DNA of 64,000 bases, taken from Pseudovibrio denitrificans JCM 12308 (GTDB lineage: Bacteria > Pseudomonadota > Alphaproteobacteria > Rhizobiales > Stappiaceae). Position 1 is the first letter of the stretch, and each line of letters opens with the position of its first letter. A model generated the notes under the pieces. It was not told where the DNA came from, made no database searches, and saw only the letters and a program-made list of their open reading frames with translations. Below, in pieces: positions 8,888 through 16,834 of the stretch. The stretch covers positions 274,611 to 338,610 of the forward strand of contig NZ_BAZK01000005.1 of assembly GCF_001310815.1 (NCBI RefSeq). The letters run 5' to 3'. The translations under genes and the position numbers were made by a program.

Positions 8888-9861
8888 ATGGATGTGCTGC
8901 GAATTCTGAAAGGTCCGATTTGGGCTGTTGATGCATTGATGGGGCAGAAGTCCTTTAAAAAGAACCCGATTATCGGCAGTCGCTGGCTGAATGAGCGCGG
9001 GTTCTATCTCAAACGCGTTGCCTGGGCGGAGCGGATGGCGGCGCTGCGCCGGAGGCAAATGGCGCATTACCTGACTGATGAAGACCGGGCGTTCTTCCAT
9101 CGCAATGGCTATCTGGTGAAAGAGAACTTTCTGCCTTCTGACGTTTTGAAACAGGTTCAGGACGAGATTGCCACTCGCGAATTTGCTGCAAGTGAGATGC
9201 GGCAGGGAAAAACGGTGACGCGATTTATCGGGTTGCCGCCTTCAGTTTTGAAGGATTTGCCGGGCTTGCAGCAGGTAGTGCATGATCCGTTCCTGCAAAA
9301 GGCAATGCGCTATGTGGCCTCTTACAATGCAGATCCAATCCTGTTTTTGCATGCGGTTTTGTGGGATCTGGACAAAACGCAGAAAGACCCGCAGACGGAT
9401 TTTCACATTGATACCTTCCATGCCACATCCAAATGCTGGCTGTTCTTAAAGGATGTGGAGGCCGAAGACGGGCCGTTTCATTATGTGCCGGGCTCTCATC
9501 GCTATACGCCCGAGCGGCGGGAGTGGGAGTTTGATCAGAGCTTGATGCGGTTCATCATAGTGATGGCATGCATGCAGCGGGCTCATTCCGTGCAAGTGAA
9601 AAGACGATCCGCAAGTTGGGATACGGTGAGCCTGTGAGTTTTGCGGTGCCAGCTAACACGCTGGTGATCGCGGATACGCATGGCTTTCATCGCCGGGGCA
9701 TTGCTACACGCCCGGGTGTTCGTCTTGGTCTCTTCGGAGATCTGCGCCGCTCACCGTACTTTCCATGGTCAGGGCTGGACGCGCGCTCACTGCCGGGCAT
9801 CAAGCAGGCAATCGGAGATTTATACGGCTTATCTGAATTTCAGAAGCAAACTGACGGGTAA
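8888..9861 (+). CDS. Phytanoyl-CoA dioxygenase (PhyH) family protein (single-base frameshift)
   Basis: This is a non-haem Fe(II)/2-oxoglutarate-dependent oxygenase; the substrate is unknown. I start it at ATG 8888 (MDVLRILKGPIWAVDALMG), preceded by GAAGGGG, although an open frame extends to a TTG at 8813. The N-terminal half contains FFHRNGYLVKENFLPSDVL, typical of PhyH proteins. The iron-binding HxD is in DFHIDTFHATSK, followed by DGPFHYVPGSHRYTPERREW. The frame breaks near 9549; one added G in GCGG restores HHSDGMHAAGSFRASE. The distal iron ligand is in ADTHGFHRRGIATRPG, where the arginine would bind 2-oxoglutarate. The end is at 9861. Corrected length is about 325 aa. It is a lone gene between a divergent nuclease-like gene and tRNA-Cys. 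Confidence 0.82.
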
Positions 9862-9987
9862 ATCCAGCCACCATCAGGAGGTCGGACACGTAAAGATCGA
9901 CGCGCCGCCGGTGTTGTGAGAGGGCGAGCGACATTGTTCGCGCAGAGCGCGCTGATTAGCCAAACTATCGATGTCAGGAAAGAAAAG

Positions 9988-10061
9988 TGGAGGCCTCTGC
10001 CGGAATCGAACCGGCGTACACGGATTTGCAATCCGCTGCGTCACCACTCCGCCAAGAGGCC
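9988..10061 (-). tRNA. tRNA-Cys (GCA)
   Basis: The reverse strand folds into a full cloverleaf: acceptor GGCCTCT pairs with AGAGGCC, the anticodon loop reads TTGCAAA, and the T arm carries GGTTCGATTCC. The discriminator base is U, as expected for tRNA-Cys, and CCA is encoded. It marks the edge of the accessory alkB/phyH stretch. Confidence 0.97.
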
Positions 10062-10362
10062 CCGTGTGGTGTGAGAGGGCTTTTCTGATATTTGGGGCGG
10101 ATAGTCAAGCAGGCAATTTCAATTCTGGTATCACTCTTGTGTAAAAGACCGAAATCTATGGGGTTTACCTGAGTTCATGAATTTCTGAGTTGCACATGAC
10201 CTTCGTCAAATTTCTTCGAAAAAGCTCATATTTGCATTGCAAAATTGAAAAATGGAAAAACAACAGAGGGTACTGTTTATTTTTACGGATGTGGCAGCTT
10301 GTGTTTGTGAAGCATGAGCGATATTTCTCAGCCAAAGAATCTTGCGAGACAGTGAGGACAGG

Positions 10363-11022
10363 ATGGTCAACTTCGCGGAACAAAGAACACTGATGGTCGA
10401 TAATCAGCTGCGGACCAATGATATTACAGACCTGCGCATTATTGGTGCGATGGGGAAGGTGCCTCGCGAAAAGTTCGTTCCGGAAAACCAGCAGGAGTTG
10501 GCTTACATCGATGAAGATGTATCCGTAGATGAAAACGGTGAGCGCAAAATGCTCAAGCCGCACATCTTTGGCCGTCTTGTTCAGCTGGCTGACATTACAG
10601 ACAAGGACGTTGTTCTGGTTGTTGGTGCTGCTTCCGGTTATGGCGTAGCGGTTGTTTCTTACCTTGCTGAATCCGTTGTTGGTCTTGAGGTTGATGTGGC
10701 GCTTTCAGAAGCTGCCTCTGCGAATCTTGAGCGGCTGGGTATTGAAAACGCAGCGGTGATTGATGGCGATCTGGCGAAGGGCTATGCGGCTGACGCGCCT
10801 TATGATGTTATTCTGGTCAACGGTTCTGTTGAGCAGCTGCCGGAAGCTTTGACTGCGCAGATGAAAGACGAAGGTCGTCTGGTTGTAGTTGAAGGTGAAA
10901 GCAATGCAGGCGTTGCGAAGCTTTACACCAAGTCCGGCGGTAATGTGAGCTCACGCTTCGCATTTAACGCGCATGCAAGTGCACTGCCAGGTTTTGAGAA
11001 GCCAGAAGTCTTTGAATTTTAA
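10363..11022 (+). CDS. Protein-L-isoaspartate O-methyltransferase family protein (PCMT)
   Basis: This SAM-dependent methyltransferase-fold protein belongs to the PCMT family, which initiates repair of isoaspartyl residues. The ATG at 10363 (MVNFAEQRTLMVDNQLRTND) matches the usual alphaproteobacterial start; an upstream in-frame ATG at 10342 looks too early. It is 219 aa. The NQLRTNDITD segment and VPREKFVPE are family signatures. The SAM-binding motif I appears as VVLVVGAASGYGVAVV, lacking the acidic residue and the strict GxGxG of active PCMT enzymes, so true methyltransferase activity is uncertain. The order PCMT-tolC-popZ-valS is typical for alphaproteobacteria. A hairpin terminator follows at 11051. 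Confidence 0.85.
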   Translation: MVNFAEQRTLMVDNQLRTNDITDLRIIGAMGKVPREKFVPENQQELAYIDEDVSVDENGERKMLKPHIFGRLVQLADITDKDVVLVVGAASGYGVAVVSYLAESVVGLEVDVALSEAASANLERLGIENAAVIDGDLAKGYAADAPYDVILVNGSVEQLPEALTAQMKDEGRLVVVEGESNAGVAKLYTKSGGNVSSRFAFNAHASALPGFEKPEVFEF

Positions 11023-11050
11023 TCGACTTCACGCTTAGTGAGTTGAAATG

Positions 11051-11084
11051 AGGCGAGGGGAGACCTTCGCCTTTTTTGTTTTTC
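11051..11084 (+). terminator. Intrinsic terminator after the PCMT gene
   Basis: A stem of AGGCGAGG with CCTTCGCCT is followed by a T-rich tract (cttttttgtttttc), 28 nt after the stop codon. Confidence 0.8.
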
Positions 11085-11483
11085 TGTGAAAAGTTGAAAT
11101 GAGTTTACCTTTTCGTGACGTGAATTACAGTTTTCTGGTCACGCAGGTTTAAAGCACTCCCAACTCCGGTGGGGTAAAATAGGAACTGCGGGTTGCTGCT
11201 GCCATTTGCTTTGGTGATGTAGAGATATCCACGTCTCAATCATTGGGCGAAAAAACGGTAGTAAAATCTTAATGGTTCTATTAGTGTGCCTCCGGGGAAT
11301 GATATTCTGCATTCGGGCTAGTTAGATTTCTGGATAAGATGTTGCTGGTTCGTCGCAGTATTTATTTTTTTTTCCAAAATCGGTTTGATCGCCGGTTTCG
11401 GAAAACGCCGAATAAGTTATACCTTTCGGCGAACGTGTTGGGTTTGCGGTTCGTAAGATTGACCCTTGTTTGAGGCATTAAAA
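11085..11483. other. Non-coding gap before tolC
   Basis: About 400 bases without a credible gene on either strand. It ends with an AT-rich leader and the TTGAGG ribosome-binding site for tolC. I see no RNA gene, repeat or clear promoter in it. Confidence 0.5.
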
Positions 11484-12853
11484 GTGGTTTCTCGAAAAAC
11501 GTTAGCGGGTGCAGTTGCAGTAGTCGGCTTGCTTGTAAGTGCTCAAGCGCGAATGCTCTCTCTATTAAAGAGGCATTAGCTGCCACCTATCAGAATAACC
11601 CGACATTGAACGCATCACGCGCGCAGCTTCGTGCGACAGATGAAGGCGTGCCGCAGGCATTATCCGGATGGCGTCCGACCATTATTGGTAGCGGTCAATA
11701 TGGCTATCAGTGGCAAGATACAAACGGAACTAACAGAAACCGTAACGAAGCTACGCTTTCGTTGCAGGCGACGCAGCCGTTGTTCCGTGGTTTCCGGACA
11801 GTGAACTCCACGCGTCAGGCTGAATCTATTGTTCGTGCTCAGCGTGAAGATTTGCGTTTTGCAGAACAGACTGCTCTGTTTCAGGCTGCAACAGCCTATA
11901 TGGATGTTATTCGCGACACCGCGCTTGTTTCTTTGCGCCGGAGCGACTTGAAGTTCCAGGAAGAGCAAGTTCGTGCCTCCAAAGACCGCTTCAATGTGGG
12001 TGAGGGCACACGTACTGATGTTTCTCAGGCTGAATCCGGTCGTGCTCGTGCGCAGTCTGCGCTGAACACTTCTCTGGCAAACCTGAACACAAGCCGTGCT
12101 ATTTTCCGTCAGGTGATCGGCATTGATCCGAAAAACCTGAGTGCGCGCACCAATATCACCAGCTTGCTACCGAAGACTGTTTCTTCAGCGATCTCTATTG
12201 GTCAGGAAGAGCATCCTTCTATTCAGTCTTCTCAGTTCATGGTTGATGCAGCGCAGTTCGCTGTGAAAACCGCTGAGGGTGTTTTGCTTCCTTCCGCAGA
12301 TGTTCAGGGTACGTTGTCTTACAATGACAACTCTCTTCCTGGTGTGAGCGGTGGTGGTATCACCAAGTCTGCTTCCATCTTCGGTCGTGTGACTGTGCCA
12401 ATCTACCAGAGTGGCAGTGAGTACTCAGTTGTTCGTCAGGCAAAAGAAGATCTGGGTCGCACCGAGATCCTCGTTGATGTCTCCCGCGATAGCATTCGCG
12501 CACAGGCAATTTCTTCCTGGGGGCAGCTGAATGCGTCCATCGCATCTATTACAGCAGCTGAAGCGCAGGTTGCTGCGGCTCGTCTGGCTCTGGAAGGTGT
12601 GATTGAAGAGCAGCGCGTTGGTCAGCGTACCACGCTCGATGTTCTGGACACTCAGAGTGATCTGGTTGATGCGCGTGTGACACTCGTGACCGCACAGCGT
12701 GATCGGGTTGTGGCAGCTTATGCTGTTCTTTCCTCTATCGGTCGTCTGGACTACGACAATCTCGGCCTGACCGGTGCGCGTTATGATCCAACTGAACACT
12801 ACCGCCTGGTACGTGATAAGTGGATTGGTCTGCGGACCCCGGATGGACGTTAA
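11484..12853 (+). CDS. tolC: TolC-family outer-membrane efflux channel (single-base frameshift near the signal peptide)
   Basis: This is the outer-membrane trimeric channel used by type I secretion and RND/ABC efflux pumps. The GTG at 11484, 9 nt after TTGAGG, begins VVSRKTLAGAVAVVGLLVSAQA, a good signal peptide. The frame then shifts at about 11546-11551, where one base is missing, into NALSIKEALAATYQNNPTL, the classical TolC N-terminus. The body shows the duplicated alpha-barrel helices, including RFNVGEGTRTDVSQAES in the first half and the equivalent RVGQRTTLDVLDTQSDLVDA in the second. The end is GLRTPDGR. Corrected length of about 456 aa is normal. A strong terminator follows at 12884. 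Without the correction the mature protein would lack a signal peptide, which argues for a sequence error. Confidence 0.92.
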
Positions 12854-12883
12854 GTTCCTCTGATAAAACGAAATTTTGAAGAA

Positions 12884-12908
12884 GGGAGCCGGTTGAGCTC
12901 CCTTTTTT
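12884..12908 (+). terminator. Intrinsic terminator after tolC
   Basis: A perfect GGGAGC/GCTCCC stem with a 7-nt loop is followed by TTTTTT. Confidence 0.85.
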
Positions 12909-13075
12909 GTTGCCCGGATTTGCAAGGGTACCAGTTTTCCTTGTGGGAATTGGCGTTTTGCCCGTTCTGTGGCTGTCAGGTGAGGCGGCTTTTCTCTTAT
13001 ATTTGAGTAAGTATTTATTAATGAACTGAGTCGGAAAGCCGGCGGATTAGACGCGTTTAGAAGTGGAGTACATAC

Positions 13076-13732
13076 ATGGGAGCTGTTTCTCAAGGTAACG
13101 AGCCTTCCATGGAGGATATCCTGAGCTCGATCCGCAAGATTATTTCGGATGACGAAGCGAGTGGCGCAGAGCAAATGACAGATGCTGCATTAAGTGAAGC
13201 GGACGCGGGTCGTGAACTATCACAGGACGATCTGGATAAACTCTTTGACGATGCGCCAGCGGAAATGGAGCCAGCTCCGGCGCCTGAGCCTGAAGAGGTG
13301 AAGGCGGAAGAACCTGAGGTTCTTGAGCTGACACAAAAAGAGAAGATCGAAGAGGAAACCTCCTCCTTGAAGATGGTTGAAGGCCTTGCGGATGAAGACA
13401 AGGACGACGGTGGCGACATCGCGTTTCTTGATCAGCCGGGACCGGAAGCCTTTGGATTGAGCAGTACGGAACAGGACGACATTCTTGAGCCTGCAGCTGC
13501 GGCTACTGCAAAAGATCCTGCTGAAACTCTGATTTCAACGGCAACGGACCAGGTTGTGTCCAATGCCTTTAACGGTCTTGCCAACACGGTGCTGTCCAAG
13601 AACGCCCGTACGCTGGAAGACCTTGTTGCTGAGATGCTGCGCCCGATGCTGAAAAGTTGGCTCGACCAACATCTGCCAAGTGTGGTGGAACGGCTCGTGC
13701 GCCAAGAGATCGATCGCATCTCACGCAAATAG
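13076..13732 (+). CDS. popZ: Polar organizing protein PopZ (DUF2497)
   Basis: PopZ forms a polar hub that anchors ParB/parS centromeres and cell-cycle proteins in alphaproteobacteria. The 218-aa protein shows the three-part layout of the family. A short N-terminal partner-binding helix reads EPSMEDILSSIRKIISDDEA. A long acidic, proline- and glutamate-rich linker runs from about residue 35 to 145. A C-terminal oligomerisation region reads ARTLEDLVAEMLRPMLKSWL and continues DQHLPSVVERLVRQEIDRIS. The linker is longer than that of the Caulobacter protein, which could alter condensate properties (inference). Its place between tolC and valS is the usual alphaproteobacterial context. Confidence 0.9.
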   Translation: MGAVSQGNEPSMEDILSSIRKIISDDEASGAEQMTDAALSEADAGRELSQDDLDKLFDDAPAEMEPAPAPEPEEVKAEEPEVLELTQKEKIEEETSSLKMVEGLADEDKDDGGDIAFLDQPGPEAFGLSSTEQDDILEPAAAATAKDPAETLISTATDQVVSNAFNGLANTVLSKNARTLEDLVAEMLRPMLKSWLDQHLPSVVERLVRQEIDRISRK

Positions 13733-13736
13733 CTTA

Positions 13737-13775
13737 CCGGGGAGAGGGGCGTTCAGTTCCCCTCACATCTCCCGG
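13737..13775 (+). terminator. Hairpin after popZ (weak terminator)
   Basis: CCGGGGAGAGGGG can pair with CCCCTC and TCTCCCGG, forming a long stem 5 nt after the stop, but there is no U-tract. It may act as an mRNA-stabilising or Rho-assisted structure. Confidence 0.4.
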
Positions 13776-13939
13776 CCTTCATCACTCCCTCTGTGAAAAC
13801 CTTGTCAAAACCCGTTTGTGGTGTGGGCTGTTTGGGTATTTGTCGCTCAAATATGCTCTGTAACTGCATGAAAGGTTGACTTAGGCGAGTGCATCCGATT
13901 TACACCAGACAAACTCCATAAGTGGAAGAGCTTTTAGGT

Positions 13940-16777
13940 ATGCTGGATAAAACATATGAGGCGGCCTCTGTTGAGCCGCGGATTTACGAAGCCTGGGAAC
14001 AGGCTGACGCCTTTAAGGCAGGTGCGGGCGCAGAAGATGGAGCTGCGACCTACTCAATCGTGATTCCGCCGCCAAACGTGACAGGCTCTCTGCATATGGG
14101 CCACGCACTCAACAACACCCTGCAGGACATTATGGTTCGCTACCAGCGTATGCGTGGTCGCGACGTTCTGTGGCAGCCGGGTATGGACCACGCAGGCATC
14201 GCAACGCAGATGGTTGTTGAGCGCCAGATGGCAGCTGACGGCGGTAACATCACGCGCCGTGACCTTGGCCGTGAAGCGTTTGTTGAGCGCGTCTGGAAAT
14301 GGAAAGGTGAGTCCGGCGGGATGATCTTCAACCAGCTCAAGCGCCTTGGTGCGTCTTGTGACTGGTCCCGTGAGCGTTTCACCATGGATGAAGGCCTTTC
14401 CAAGGCCGTTCTGGAAGTCTTTGTTTCCCTTTACAAAGAGAACCTGATTTACAAGGACAAGCGCCTTGTGAACTGGGATCCTAAGCTTCTGACTGCGATT
14501 TCCGATCTGGAAGTTGAGCAGAAGGAAATGCAGGGCAACATGTGGCACTTCCGCTATCCGCTTGCGGATGGTGTGACTTACCAGCACCCAGTTGCATTTG
14601 ACGAAGAAGGCAAAGCGACTGAGTTCGAGACCCGCGATTACATCGTGATTGCGACCACTCGTCCGGAAACCATGCTGGGTGATACGGCTGTTATCGTTCA
14701 TCCGGATGATGAGCGCTTTAAAGAGCTGCAGGGCAAAGACATTATTTTGCCGCTGGTTGGCCGCCGTATTCCAATCATTGCTGATGATTATGTTGATCTT
14801 GAAACCGGTACAGGCGCGATGAAGGTTACGCCTGCGCACGATTTCAATGACTTTGACATTGGCAAGCGCCACGATCTGGCACAAATCTCCATTATGGACC
14901 GTGAAGCCAACATTGTTCTGCGTGAAGCAGAAGGCTTTATGGATGGTCTGGAGATGACCGACGAGCTGACCAAGACCCTTGAGGCGCTTGAAGGCGTTGA
15001 GCGTTTTGCTGCTCGTAAACTGATTGTTTCCATGCTGGATGAAAAAGGCCTGCTGGATGAAGTTGTTGACCACCTGAACATGGTTCCACATGGTGACCGT
15101 GGTGGTGTGCCGATTGAGCCTATGCTGACCGATCAGTGGTATGTTGATGCCAAGACCATGGCGCAGCCTGCTATTGCTTCCGTTCGTGAAGGCCGCACCA
15201 AGTTTGTTCCTGCAAACTGGGATAAGACCTATTACGAGTGGATGGAAAACATCCAGCCGTGGTGTATTTCCCGTCAGCTGTGGTGGGGACACCGTATCCC
15301 TGCGTGGTATGGCCCAGAAGGTAAGTTCTTCGTTGAAAAAACTGAAGAAGAAGCTCTGGCGGCTGCTGCAGAGTTTTACGGCAAGCCTGTTAAGCTGATG
15401 GAACAGAATGATGCTCTGGCTGCGCATGATGCAGGCGAAGCTGACTTTGTTGCCATGTACCGCGATGAAGACGTTCTGGACACCTGGTTCTCTTCTGCTC
15501 TGTGGCCGTTCTCCACCATGGGTTGGCCTGACAAAACAGCTGAGCTGGCACGTTACTACCCAACGTCCGTTCTGGTAACTGGCTTTGACATCATCTTCTT
15601 CTGGGTTGCCCGGATGATGATGATGGGCAACCATTACATGAAGACCGAGCCATTCGACACGGTTTACATCCACGCCCTCGTTCGTGACGAGAAGGGCGCT
15701 AAGATGTCCAAGTCCAAGGGCAACGTGATTGATCCGCTGGCGCTGATTGAAGAGTACGGTGCGGATGCACTGCGCTTCACTCTGTCTGCTATGGCTGCTC
15801 AGGGCCGCGACATCAAACTGGCGACCTCCCGTGTTGCTGGTTATCGTAACTTTGCGACCAAGCTCTGGAACGTTTGCCGCTTTGCGGAAATGAACGAATG
15901 TCATGCTGTCGAAGGTTTTGATCCGGCTCTGGTCAAGCAGACTGTGAACCGCTGGATCGTGACTGAAACCAGCCGCGCTATCCGCGAAGTTTCTGAGGCA
16001 ATCGACACGTACCGCTTCAACGATGCAGCCGGTGGTGCTTACCGTTTCGTCTGGAACACCTTCTGTGACTGGTACGTTGAGCTGACCAAGCCAATCTTCT
16101 ACAGCGATGATGAAGAGGCGAAGGAAGAAGTACGTGCGACCACTGCTTGGGTTCGTGACGAAATTCTGAAGCTTCTGCATCCGTTCATGCCGTTCATCAC
16201 CGAAGAGCTGTGGCAGCGTACTGCTGAAACTGCAGGCTCTAAGCGTGATGAGATGCTGGTTCTGTCTTCCTGGCCCACTCCGATTGGTGAAGATGAAGAA
16301 GCTGCTGCTGAGATCAACTGGCTGATCGACATGATCGTTCAGATCCGCTCCGTTCGTTCTGAAATGAACGTTCCTGCGGGCGCGAAGGTTCCTGTTGTTC
16401 TTTCCGGAGCTTCCGAGCAGACCAAAGAGCGTCTGGCGATCCACGAAGCTGCGATCATCAAGAACGCACGTGCAGAAAGCGTCACCACCGCTGACGAGAT
16501 CCCGCAGGGCTCTGCTCAGATCGTTGTTGGTGAAGCGACTGTGTGTCTGCCGCTGGCTGGCGTTATCGATCTGGATGCGGAAAAGGCACGTCTTGGCAAG
16601 TCACTGGACAAGATCGTTGGTGAACTCACCAAGATCTCCAAGAAGCTGGAAAACGAGCGCTTCCTTGCGAAAGCTCCTGAAGATGTTGTTGCTGCTGAAA
16701 AAGAAAAAGTGGCAGAGCTCGCAGAGCGTAAGGAAAAGATGGAAGCCGCTCTGGAGCGCCTCGCAGCTCTGGGCTAA
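13940..16777 (+). CDS. valS: Valine--tRNA ligase
   Basis: A class I aminoacyl-tRNA synthetase that charges tRNA-Val. I start it at ATG 13940 (MLDKTYEAASVEPRIYEAWE), the typical beginning; an in-frame GTG at 13922 would add six residues. The HIGH-type motif is in PPPNVTGSLHMGHAL, and the KMSKS loop is in GAKMSKSKGNVIDP. The editing domain lies between them with TTRPETMLGDTA. The C-terminus carries the ValS-specific coiled-coil arm from IDLDAEKARLGKSLDKIVGE to the end. Length of 945 aa is normal. Codon use is strongly biased, as expected for a highly expressed gene. A G+C-rich hairpin follows. Confidence 0.97.
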   Translation: MLDKTYEAASVEPRIYEAWEQADAFKAGAGAEDGAATYSIVIPPPNVTGSLHMGHALNNTLQDIMVRYQRMRGRDVLWQPGMDHAGIATQMVVERQMAADGGNITRRDLGREAFVERVWKWKGESGGMIFNQLKRLGASCDWSRERFTMDEGLSKAVLEVFVSLYKENLIYKDKRLVNWDPKLLTAISDLEVEQKEMQGNMWHFRYPLADGVTYQHPVAFDEEGKATEFETRDYIVIATTRPETMLGDTAVIVHPDDERFKELQGKDIILPLVGRRIPIIADDYVDLETGTGAMKVTPAHDFNDFDIGKRHDLAQISIMDREANIVLREAEGFMDGLEMTDELTKTLEALEGVERFAARKLIVSMLDEKGLLDEVVDHLNMVPHGDRGGVPIEPMLTDQWYVDAKTMAQPAIASVREGRTKFVPANWDKTYYEWMENIQPWCISRQLWWGHRIPAWYGPEGKFFVEKTEEEALAAAAEFYGKPVKLMEQNDALAAHDAGEADFVAMYRDEDVLDTWFSSALWPFSTMGWPDKTAELARYYPTSVLVTGFDIIFFWVARMMMMGNHYMKTEPFDTVYIHALVRDEKGAKMSKSKGNVIDPLALIEEYGADALRFTLSAMAAQGRDIKLATSRVAGYRNFATKLWNVCRFAEMNECHAVEGFDPALVKQTVNRWIVTETSRAIREVSEAIDTYRFNDAAGGAYRFVWNTFCDWYVELTKPIFYSDDEEAKEEVRATTAWVRDEILKLLHPFMPFITEELWQRTAETAGSKRDEMLVLSSWPTPIGEDEEAAAEINWLIDMIVQIRSVRSEMNVPAGAKVPVVLSGASEQTKERLAIHEAAIIKNARAESVTTADEIPQGSAQIVVGEATVCLPLAGVIDLDAEKARLGKSLDKIVGELTKISKKLENERFLAKAPEDVVAAEKEKVAELAERKEKMEAALERLAALG

Positions 16778-16806
16778 AAGCTCACATCCTTCTTAGAAAT
16801 TCAAAG

Positions 16807-16832
16807 CGCGGCTCCTCGGGGCCGCGTTTCTC
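16807..16832 (+). terminator. Hairpin between valS and the mscS-type gene
   Basis: CGCGGC pairs with GCCGCG around an 8-nt loop and is followed by TTTCTCGTT. It lies between two convergent genes and could serve both. Confidence 0.6.
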
Positions 16833-16834
16833 GT

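Noticed and set aside
14054..16444. Reverse-strand open frame of 796 codons opposite valS
   Set aside because: It is fully antisense to a well-conserved synthetase, has no protein-like motifs, and arises from the biased codon use of valS.
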